A DNA stretch of 5,572 nt from Chitinivibrionia bacterium (GTDB lineage: Bacteria; Krumholzibacteriota; Krumholzibacteriia; WVZY01): positions 1 through 5,572 of the forward strand of contig JACQXT010000028.1 in the NCBI GenBank assembly GCA_016208665.1. The letters are read 5' to 3'. Position numbers and translations under genes: made by a program. This document shows positions 1-5,377 of the stretch, piece by piece. The notes beneath the pieces are model-generated. The model saw only the letters and a list, made by a program, of their open reading frames with translations. It made no database searches and was not told where the DNA came from. The number at the start of each line of letters is the position of its first letter. Position 1 is the stretch's first letter.

Positions 1-1
1 G

Positions 2-307
2 GGGGCCTGTGCCGGTACCTGGAGCGGTACCCTCAATCAGACAGGGGGTCTGACGAGCGGCATTACTTTCACGGTGGACTCAAGCGGTGTAGTGACTGCC
101 TTTACGGGCTTTGCCGGACCGGTAGCAGGGAAGATGTTCTGCCAGGCCGGGAAAACGGTAGCGCGTTTTGTAACAGCCCTGGGCCCGAGTGATCCGTACA
201 ACCAGATAAGCCTGAACGGTTCACGAACAGGCAACAGTATCAGCGGTTCCTTTTATATCGACAACGGAGCGGCTGTAGATGGTACCTTTACGCTGGTGAA
301 ACAGTAG
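2..307 (+). CDS. C-terminal fragment of a probable secreted beta-rich protein
   Basis: This is the last 101 codons of a gene whose start lies before the window. The frame is open from position 2 and ends at TAG 305-307, followed directly by an in-frame TAA. The product is rich in Gly, Ser and Thr and reads as alternating beta strands: an opening CAGTWSGTL segment, a central GKMFCQAG stretch, then NSISGSFYIDN and a closing VDGTFTLVKQ. The GTWSG opening and the GxxSGSF pattern resemble beta-barrel or lipocalin-like repeats of exported bacterial proteins; that is a resemblance, not a family assignment. It has two cysteines. It converges on the minus-strand gene and shares its terminator. A GTG at 74 could be taken for a start, but the frame stays open upstream with similar composition and no ribosome site precedes it. 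Function unknown. Confidence 0.72.
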   Translation, partial: GACAGTWSGTLNQTGGLTSGITFTVDSSGVVTAFTGFAGPVAGKMFCQAGKTVARFVTALGPSDPYNQISLNGSRTGNSISGSFYIDNGAAVDGTFTLVKQ

Positions 308-350
308 TAAAGTGATTCACAGGGCTTGACCCTGAAGAAGGGGCAAATCA

Positions 351-384
351 AAACAGCGGGACCGGTTATCCGGTCCCGCTGTTT
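351..384. terminator. Bidirectional intrinsic terminator between convergent genes
   Basis: A perfect 15-bp inverted repeat (arms 351-365 and 370-384) surrounds a 4-nt loop, TTAT. The stem is GC-rich at the loop end and finishes in AAA/TTT, so each strand ends the hairpin with a T run: GTTTCTTTCTTCT on the plus strand and GTTTTGATTTG on the minus strand. It begins 43 bp after the plus-strand stop (305-307) and lies 7 bp beyond the minus-strand stop (392-394), where a shared two-way terminator for tail-to-tail genes is expected. Confidence 0.9.
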
Positions 385-391
385 CTTTCTT

Positions 392-1228
392 CTACTGGAC
401 GTTTACCGTTATCCGTGCCCATTCGGTGGGCGGCACACTCCGTACCGAGCCGATCTTGCTTTGCGAGATGACCGTAAAGGACCCTGGGCCTGTTCCTCTC
501 ACCGTAAGCACATTGGTGCCGGATGATTCTGTGCGCAAACCACCGGTTCCCGGCGCTATCTCGAGGTAGTACAACCAGCCGGGGTAGGGGTTCTGGACTC
601 GCACCGTGGTTGTCTCATTGACCCTGATGTTGGGCCGGTCCACAGTGAGCGCAGGGTAAGGTCTCAGGCCGAAGGGTGCCTGTACGGGGCCCTTGGTGTC
701 GTCCATGAGGGTATCAATTACCACGGGGCGATCCGGCACAGCCAGACGTGCTACCACGCCCTTCTGGTCCTCTATCCCCGAAGAGGCCAGGGTGAGCGTA
801 TTCACGTTGACCAGCGCGAAGCCTTTGCCCCCTGACTGGGAGTTGTAAGACCAGGTGGCGTGATCCGAATCGCCCACTGTATAGGTGCCTGCGGGAAGGA
901 CCACACGGGGGGGCTGGACAACCCAGAATGTTGCCTGTGCCGTGGCCTGCCATGGCCCATACCTGAGGTTGTTCGGTCCGCCTTGAAGCCAGATCTGCCC
1001 CAACGGGGCGCCCCTGCCGTTGTTCCAGTGATAGGTCCGGATCAACTGGAGTTCGCTCACCTGAGAGAGGGTGAAGGAGGGACCGCCCGGTGCACCGTTC
1101 ATCACACCGGCGCCGTTTTCATTGTTCACGGCCGTGATGGTGGCTGCCTCCCCGTACCATGGGAGTAGAAGTAGTGAAAGAAGGAAACAGACGCCCAGGA
1201 AAACCAGGATTCCCTTTCTTTGTACCAT
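392..1228 (-). CDS. Exported protein with a conserved YHWNNG/GPW/PAGTYTV module and an Ig-like C-terminus
   Basis: The protein has 278 residues. The start is ATG at 1228 because AGGAGG (plus-strand 1235-1240) lies 6 nt upstream; an in-frame TTG at 1246 would put the ribosome site inside the gene. Residues 1-28 form a Sec signal peptide: MVQRKG, a long Leu/Val/Phe core, then GEA before a likely cut at Ala28. Residues 30-140 carry TYHWNNGRG (65-73), YGPW (90-93), LPAGTYTVGDSDHATW (111-126) and QSGGKGF (131-137). I recall this motif series from uncharacterised exported bacterial proteins, with no known activity. Residues about 191-278 look like an Ig-type beta sandwich (PALTVDRPNIRVNETTTV, later WARITVNVQ). 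There is no membrane anchor or catalytic motif, so a periplasmic or extracellular binding or structural role is possible but only inferred. It is divergent from the TAXI gene and ends at a shared terminator. Confidence 0.88.
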   Translation of the reverse strand: MVQRKGILVFLGVCFLLSLLLLPWYGEAATITAVNNENGAGVMNGAPGGPSFTLSQVSELQLIRTYHWNNGRGAPLGQIWLQGGPNNLRYGPWQATAQATFWVVQPPRVVLPAGTYTVGDSDHATWSYNSQSGGKGFALVNVNTLTLASSGIEDQKGVVARLAVPDRPVVIDTLMDDTKGPVQAPFGLRPYPALTVDRPNIRVNETTTVRVQNPYPGWLYYLEIAPGTGGLRTESSGTNVLTVRGTGPGSFTVISQSKIGSVRSVPPTEWARITVNVQ

Positions 1229-1284
1229 GATCGTCCTCCTTTTCAAGTTATTTCCCGGCAGAAGTTTTAACTGCAGAGAATCAC

Positions 1285-1314
1285 AGGATATAGATTATAC
1301 TGCCAGCCTGTCAA
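1285..1314 (-). promoter_or_regulatory. Candidate sigma-70-type promoter of the minus-strand exported gene
   Basis: On the minus strand a consensus TTGACA (plus 1309-1314) is followed after 16 nt by TATATC (plus 1287-1292), or after 18 nt by TATCCT (plus 1285-1290). A perfect TATAAT also occurs (plus 1294-1299) but only 9 nt from the TTGACA and with no good -35 of its own. The site is 57-86 bp upstream of the ATG at 1228 and leaves room for a short leader with the AGGAGG site. Confidence 0.45.
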
Positions 1315-1341
1315 GAAGAATAGCATAATGCCGGAAACCTC

Positions 1342-1370
1342 TTGCACGCCGACCCTTTTGTGCGTACTAT
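1342..1370 (+). promoter_or_regulatory. Candidate sigma-70-type promoter of the TAXI-kinase operon
   Basis: TTGCAC (1342-1347) and TACTAT (1365-1370) are separated by exactly 17 nt. Each hexamer matches most of the consensus. The -10 ends 24 bp before the ATG at 1395, giving a short leader. The site lies back to back with the minus-strand promoter in the 166-bp divergent region. No operator palindrome is evident. Confidence 0.5.
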
Positions 1371-1394
1371 GAGAGAAATAACCACAGGGGGGCA

Positions 1395-2225
1395 ATGGTG
1401 TCTCCAAAGCTTACGATGCGCCGCAAGCTAAATGGGATTGTACACAGCCGCTGGTTCCTTGGTTGGGCGATCACTGCTGCCGTGGCCGTCCTCCTCGGCG
1501 GCATCAGCTATGTTCTCGTGCCTCCTCCGCCCGGCACGCTCGTTCTGAGCACCGGAATTGACGGCGGGGCCTATGCTGCCTTCGCCGAGAAATACCGGAG
1601 GATCCTTGCCAGGGAGAATGTCAAAGTCCGTCTCCTTGCCTCGTCCGGTTCCGTAGAGAATTACAGGCGTCTCAGAGACAGCAAGGCCCGGGTTGATGCA
1701 GGCTTTGTTCAGGACGGCACCGGATCGTCGTCGGAGGCTAGAAACCTCATCTCTCTCGGTGCAATCTGCTACTCTCCTTTATGGGTCTTCTACCGCAGTT
1801 CCAAAATCCTCGACGACCTCTCTGAACTGAAGGGCAAACGGATAGCCATCGGGGCTCCGGGAAGCGGGGTCCGGGAGATCTCAAAAGGGCTGCTCGGTGC
1901 AAGCGGCACTGACAGGCCGCCGACACAACTTCTCGATCTCCAGGGGAGCGCTGCCAACAAGGCACTGCTTGAGGGTAAAGTGGACGCGGTGATGATTGTC
2001 GGCACCGAGGATAACAGTCTTGTGAGGGAACTTCTTTATGAGCCTTCGGTGAAACTTATCAACTTCAGGCAGGCCGAAGCGTACGCCCGTCTCTTCCCCA
2101 AACTCTCCCATGTGATCCTGCCCAGGGGCATTCTCGATCTCTCCGGGAAGAAACCGGCTGAGGATGTACATCTCCTTGCCGCTACGATGCCGCCGTGGAG
2201 ACCCACGGGGGTGCCGGCTGGGTGA
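1395..2225 (+). CDS. TAXI-family solute receptor, N-terminal part of a frameshifted gene
   Basis: This encodes most of a TAXI-type periplasmic receptor (the TRAP-associated extracytoplasmic immunogenic protein family), which binds small anionic solutes. Residues 22-42 are an uncleaved-looking membrane anchor, followed by PPPPGTLVLSTGIDGGAY, the usual first strand and ligand-loop region. Other family marks are SSGSVENYRRLRD (83-95), SPLWVFYRS (127-135), LKGKRIAIGAPGSGVR (145-160), LLEGKVDAVMIVG (191-203) and LSHVILPRGILDL (237-249). True homology ends near Thr264 (codon at 2184); the last 12 residues are out of frame. The family continues with about 18 more residues and then the segment found in another frame from 2186. 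The start is uncertain: a G-rich site at 1386-1392 is very close to ATG 1395 and better spaced for GTG 1398. The anchored form without TRAP permease genes, next to a kinase, suggests sensing rather than transport. Confidence 0.85.
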   Translation: MVSPKLTMRRKLNGIVHSRWFLGWAITAAVAVLLGGISYVLVPPPPGTLVLSTGIDGGAYAAFAEKYRRILARENVKVRLLASSGSVENYRRLRDSKARVDAGFVQDGTGSSSEARNLISLGAICYSPLWVFYRSSKILDDLSELKGKRIAIGAPGSGVREISKGLLGASGTDRPPTQLLDLQGSAANKALLEGKVDAVMIVGTEDNSLVRELLYEPSVKLINFRQAEAYARLFPKLSHVILPRGILDLSGKKPAEDVHLLAATMPPWRPTGVPAG

Positions 2226-2665
2226 ACCGCAAGGGGGAATTCCCATCGCCCAAGGAGATGGACTTCCCCTCTTCCAAGTATGCCGAGCGATTCTATAAAT
2301 CGGGCCGCCCCTTCCTGCTCGATTACCTTCCTTTTCGCACAGCTGTCCTCGCAGACCGGCTCGTGATAGTCCTTGTACCCGTGGCCTTTCTCTTTGCCCC
2401 TCTCATCTTTGTCGTCTCCACGCTCTACTCCTGGGGTAACCGCCGCAGGGTCTACCGCTGGTATCGCGAGCTGAAGAACCTTGAAAAGGAACTCAACGGC
2501 GGCATGGGGCCTGAAGAGGTGGAGAGGATGCTGGCAAGACTCGACCGCATCGAGGCCTCTGTGAATAATATCCGTCTCCCCCTTGCCTTCTTTCCTGACG
2601 CATACAGGCTCAAGGAGGATGTAAATCTGGTCAGGGCCAAGCTTGCCAGAATCGCCCGGGCTTAG
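2186..2665 (+). CDS. TAXI-family solute receptor, C-terminal part of the frameshifted gene
   Basis: This is the remainder of the TAXI receptor, in another frame from the 1395 segment. It begins DAAVETHGGAGW, matching the family's helix and HGG motif, and continues with RKGEFPSP, FYKSGRPFLLDYLPF and a membrane segment of about 25 residues (nt about 2348-2430). A basic RRRVYRWYRELKNLE stretch and a charged helical tail follow. This tail is typical of the long, membrane-tethered TAXI subgroup of about 440-460 residues; the basic side after the membrane segment predicts a cytoplasmic coiled tail. No ribosome site precedes the GTG at 2195, and alone this piece lacks most of the binding domain, so independent function is unlikely. 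The two parts together would restore about 440 residues once the missing stretch of roughly 18 residues is added. The stop TAG (2663-2665) lies 45 bp before the kinase start. Confidence 0.82.
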   Translation, partial: DAAVETHGGAGWVNRKGEFPSPKEMDFPSSKYAERFYKSGRPFLLDYLPFRTAVLADRLVIVLVPVAFLFAPLIFVVSTLYSWGNRRRVYRWYRELKNLEKELNGGMGPEEVERMLARLDRIEASVNNIRLPLAFFPDAYRLKEDVNLVRAKLARIARA

Positions 2666-2697
2666 AAGTACCATTTTGCATAGGGTCTATCGTCGGG

Positions 2698-2703
2698 AAG
2701 GAG
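2698..2703 (+). promoter_or_regulatory. Ribosome binding site that sets the kinase start
   Basis: AAGGAG (within GGGAAGGAG, 2695-2703) lies 7 nt before GTG 2711 but only 1 nt before GTG 2705. Spacing therefore favours translation from 2711 (MLSPLRHR), two codons later than the longest open frame. Confidence 0.65.
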
Positions 2704-2710
2704 TGTGAAA

Positions 2711-3061
2711 GTGTTAAGCCCCTTGCGCCACCGGCCGCTCTTTATCAGGTCCATCAGGACGAATCTGGTCATTCTGGTCCTCATCTCTGTCCTGCCTGCC
2801 CTTGGAATTATTCTCTACTCCGGCTCGGAACGACGTCGAGATGCGGTCTCAGCTGCTGAAGCGCATGTTGCGGGGGTCCTGGACGAGATTGCCTCGGATC
2901 ATGAACGAGCCGTGGAGAGTACACGACAGCTCCTTACCGCTCTGTCAAAGGTGGATGAGGTGAGGGGCCTGCGCAGCCGTCCTGATGGGAAACTGGTTCT
3001 GCCACGCACAGGCCTGTTCTCCATTTTGGCAACCCCGTGCTCGACGCCGGGGGCCGCGTGA
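2711..3061 (+). CDS. Hybrid sensor kinase, part 1: first membrane segment and start of the sensor domain (frameshifted)
   Basis: This is the N-terminal end of a membrane sensor histidine kinase. A short basic start (RHRPLFIRSIRTN) leads into a membrane segment of about 19 residues, LVILVLISVLPALGIILYS. A long helix follows (DAVSAAEAHVAGVLDEIASD to ESTRQLLTALSKVDEVRGL), as at the start of periplasmic dCache domains of this kinase type. RPDGKLV (nt 2978-2998) still resembles the family's PDG strand. After that the frame leaves the homology and ends at TAG 3059-3061 with unrelated residues. Most of the ligand-binding sheet expected here is absent, and the following sensor sequence is in another frame, so the gene has lost DNA around 2972-2998. 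The gene follows the TAXI gene by 45 bp in the same direction and is probably co-transcribed with it. Confidence 0.78.
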   Translation: MLSPLRHRPLFIRSIRTNLVILVLISVLPALGIILYSGSERRRDAVSAAEAHVAGVLDEIASDHERAVESTRQLLTALSKVDEVRGLRSRPDGKLVLPRTGLFSILATPCSTPGAA

Positions 3062-3612
3062 AAGGGGTCCTGGTGGCTGCCTTCGATCTCAGCCGGTACG
3101 GCCGGATGCTTACGGAGGGGATGCCCAGAGATCCCATACTGACCATCACGGACCACAGGGGTATCCGTCTCTTCAGACACCCCGGGTTCGAGACGTATGT
3201 GGGAAAAGCCGACAACCCCGAACGCTTCCGTACCATGGTAGGCGGGCGGGCTTCAGGAGTTGTTGCCTATGAAAGGGATTCGGAAAGGCGCCTTGCCGCT
3301 TACAGAAGACTTTCTCTGAGGGAAGGCGAACAGCCATACCTCTTTATCCGGCTGAGCGTTTCCGAGGAGCGAGCCCTGGCTGGGGCGCGCAGCGTGCTGC
3401 TCATCAATCTGGCGCTGCTGGGCATGGCATTTGTCATAGCCGTTGCCTCGGCCCTCTTCATAGGAAATGCGGTTATAGGCAGGAGAATAGGCAGTCTCGT
3501 CAAAGCCTCCCGGCAACTCGCCCAGGGGGATTTTGCAGTCAGAACAGGCCTGGAACATGAGAAAGATGAACTGGGGGAACTGGCCCGAGATGGCGGAACA
3601 ATTGGGGACTAA
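2995..3612 (+). CDS. Hybrid sensor kinase, part 2: end of dCache-like sensor, second membrane segment and HAMP (frameshifted)
   Basis: The homologous frame begins near GSATHRPVLHFGNPVLDAGG, the family's conserved end of the distal Cache subdomain. It continues with VKGVLVAAFDLSRYGRML, DPILTITDHRGIRLFRHPG and YVGKADNPE (membrane-proximal Cache subdomain), a membrane segment of about 24 residues (nt about 3391-3462), then a HAMP linker with LAQGDFAVRTG and KDELGELAR. The expected HAMP ending, an FDEMAE-like helix, is missing: the frame runs off into DGGTIGD and stops at 3612, while EMAEQLG continues in another frame from 3587. A GTG at 3037 is the first possible internal start, but no ribosome site precedes it. 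This part alone would be a membrane piece with no output domain. Confidence 0.78.
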   Translation, partial: GSATHRPVLHFGNPVLDAGGRVKGVLVAAFDLSRYGRMLTEGMPRDPILTITDHRGIRLFRHPGFETYVGKADNPERFRTMVGGRASGVVAYERDSERRLAAYRRLSLREGEQPYLFIRLSVSEERALAGARSVLLINLALLGMAFVIAVASALFIGNAVIGRRIGSLVKASRQLAQGDFAVRTGLEHEKDELGELARDGGTIGD

Positions 3613-5173
3613 GGAGATTGAGAGGACTACAGCCCAGGAGAGTCTCCAGGTTATGGCAGCCCGCCTTCTCCGGGCCGAAAAGGTCTCCCGGTCCGGAAAC
3701 TGGGAACTGGACCTGAGGAGAATGACCATTTCAGGGTCTGAGGAGGCAGCCCGCATCTACGGGCTCGCCGATATAGAGTGGCCTCTCGACCTGATAAAGA
3801 AGATTCCTCTCCCCGAATACCGGGAAATGCTCGACAGCAGCTTGAGGAAGCTCATCGAGGGTGTGGGCACCTACGACGTGGAGTTCAAGATCAGACGGCC
3901 CGACACTGGTGCTGTCGTCGACATCCGGTCCGTTGCCGAATATGACCAGCAGGAACAGAGGGTCTTCGGTATACTCCAGGATATTACGGAGCGGAAGGAG
4001 GCGGAGGAGGAGAAGAGGAAGCTCGAAGCCCAATTACTCCAGTCGAGAAAGATGGAGGCCATAGGGCAACTGGCAGGCGGGGTGGCCCACGATTTCAATA
4101 ATATCCTCACCGTTATATCGGGGTTCGGCTACCTCCTTCAGGCAGAGATGGCCAAAGAGGATCCAAGGAAGTCTCACGTGGATCAGATACTCCTCTCCGC
4201 GGGCCGTGCGGCAAATCTTACCCGGGATCTCCTTGCTTTCAGCCGCAGGCAGGAGATAAACCTCGAGGCCCACAACGTGAACGGTATAGTGACAGAGTCG
4301 GTGAGGCTCCTGGAGAGGCTGGTCACAGAGGACGTGGAGCTGAAGATCCTTCTTTCAGACGTGCCGATGGTAGTCATGGCTGATGTGACGCAGATCGGCC
4401 AGGTGCTGATGAACCTTGCAGCAAACGCAAGGGATGCTATGCCCAGAGGCGGCACGCTGACCATAGAAACAAAGATCGTCTCCCTGGATGAGGAGTTCAT
4501 CAAATCTCACGGATATGGGCAGATTGGTGAGTATGCCGTGATCTCTGTTTCTGATTCGGGAAGCGGCATGGATGCCTTTACGGTGGAGCACATCTTCGAA
4601 CCCTTCTTCACCACGAAAGAGGTCGGGAAAGGCACAGGGCTGGGGCTCTCCATGGTATACGGGATTGTGAAGCAGCACAACGGCTACATTACCGTCCGGA
4701 GTGACCTGGGTTCCGGTACGTCCATCGATGTCTATCTTCCCCTTGTGGAGAGTGGGACAAGAGAAAACTCCCTGCCTGCCGAGGAGATCAGGGGAGGTAC
4801 GGAAACCATACTGATTGCCGAGGACGATCCTGGGGTTATGAAACTTACCACCGAGGTTCTCAGTAAATCGGCTTATACCATCATCGAGGCCCATGACGGG
4901 GATGAAGCGATTCGTGCCTTCGCGGCCGAGGGACCTGACGTGGACCTTGTTATTCTCGACGTGGTGATGCCGAAGAAGAACGGGAGAGAGGTCTACGAGG
5001 CAATCAAGGAGAAACGGCCGGAGATGAAGATCATTTTCATGAGCGGCTACACCGGTGATGTGATACTGGATAAGGGCATTGAAGATGAAACAGTGGAGAT
5101 CATCCGAAAGCCCGCGTCCCCCCTGGTGCTTTTGAGGAAGGTCAGGGAAGTGCTTGAAAGAGGGCCTGCATAG
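3590..5173 (+). CDS. Hybrid sensor kinase, part 3: PAS-HisKA-HATPase-receiver
   Basis: This is the intact output half of the kinase, with homology beginning at the Glu codon at 3587. After the end of HAMP comes a PAS domain (nt about 3668-3991) closing with the PAC-type RVFGILQDITERKEAEEE, then a short coiled coil. HisKA carries GQLAGGVAHDFNN, phospho-acceptor His at 4088-4090. The ATPase domain has an N box (NLAANARDAM), G1 (DSGSGMD), F box (FEPFFTTK) and G2 (GKGTGLGLS), all complete. The C-terminal receiver has the acidic pair in IAEDDPG, the phospho-acceptor Asp in VILDVVMP (codon 4958-4960), Ser in FMSGY and Lys in RKPASP. This receiver without an HPt or DNA-binding domain probably tunes or relays phosphate; no other response regulator is in view. 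ATG 3590, with GGGGGAA 10 nt upstream, could start a soluble kinase; TTG 3533, ATG 3557 and ATG 3566 are other in-frame choices. Ligand unknown. Confidence 0.87.
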   Translation: MAEQLGTKEIERTTAQESLQVMAARLLRAEKVSRSGNWELDLRRMTISGSEEAARIYGLADIEWPLDLIKKIPLPEYREMLDSSLRKLIEGVGTYDVEFKIRRPDTGAVVDIRSVAEYDQQEQRVFGILQDITERKEAEEEKRKLEAQLLQSRKMEAIGQLAGGVAHDFNNILTVISGFGYLLQAEMAKEDPRKSHVDQILLSAGRAANLTRDLLAFSRRQEINLEAHNVNGIVTESVRLLERLVTEDVELKILLSDVPMVVMADVTQIGQVLMNLAANARDAMPRGGTLTIETKIVSLDEEFIKSHGYGQIGEYAVISVSDSGSGMDAFTVEHIFEPFFTTKEVGKGTGLGLSMVYGIVKQHNGYITVRSDLGSGTSIDVYLPLVESGTRENSLPAEEIRGGTETILIAEDDPGVMKLTTEVLSKSAYTIIEAHDGDEAIRAFAAEGPDVDLVILDVVMPKKNGREVYEAIKEKRPEMKIIFMSGYTGDVILDKGIEDETVEIIRKPASPLVLLRKVREVLERGPA

Positions 5174-5377
5174 GAACCTTTCGGAAGGGTATTCATCCGT
5201 TATTCCGGGGTGTTGTACTGTATAACATGTTTAGTGCCATAATTTGCATCATGAGTGACGGATGTCATTGCTTTTCACGTATTCCTGTGCTATTTCCAGT
5301 ATAGACTCAAAAAAAGAGGCTTTATATGTGCGGCAACTGTAGGTTCAGAATATCCAAAGCACTGAGGAGGGATTAGG
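5174..5377 (+). other. Leader and intergenic region upstream of the last gene
   Basis: These 204 bp hold no gene I can support and are more AT-rich than the flanking genes. Weak hairpins occur at 5176-5190 (6-bp stem, 3-nt loop, no T run) and 5254-5269 (6-bp stem with one G-T pair, followed by GCTTTT); either might end the kinase transcript, neither convincingly. Possible -10-like hexamers are TATAAC (5221-5226), CATAAT (5238-5243, 19 nt after TTGTAC at 5213) and TATAGA (5300-5305), but none has a good -35 at 17 nt. A run of seven A (5310-5316) precedes the last gene by about 60 bp. I recognise no known riboswitch. Confidence 0.5.

Noticed and set aside
1294..1308. TTGACA with the perfect TATAAT as a single promoter on the minus strand
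   Set aside because: The 9-nt spacing is far too short; TATATC at 16 nt is the more reasonable partner.
860..1328. Plus-strand open frames across the exported minus-strand gene
   Set aside because: The minus-strand gene has a signal peptide, ribosome site and conserved motifs; the plus frames are Pro/Arg-rich shadows.
2036..2674. Long open frame (about 212 codons) on the minus strand across the TAXI gene
   Set aside because: The plus strand gives clear TAXI homology here; the minus frame shows no recognisable domain and no good ribosome site.
2184..3592. Programmed ribosomal frameshifting to join the overlapping frames
   Set aside because: No slippery heptamer or following pseudoknot is apparent at the junctions, and family residues are missing at each, which frameshifting cannot restore.
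3253..3756. Open frame on the minus strand opposite the HAMP and PAS region
   Set aside because: Plus-strand homology is clear in both frames of the broken kinase; the minus translation is low in recognisable features.
4355..4894. Open frame on the minus strand opposite the kinase ATPase domain
   Set aside because: It lies opposite the complete N, G1, F and G2 boxes of the kinase and shows no protein-like features of its own.
5176..5190. Hairpin just after the kinase stop as an intrinsic terminator
   Set aside because: The stem is 6 bp with a G-T pair and no T run follows.
5300..5377. Cyclic-di-GMP or other known riboswitch in the leader
   Set aside because: The conserved GEMM core and paired stems are not present; only a 4-bp GTGC/GCAC pairing was found.
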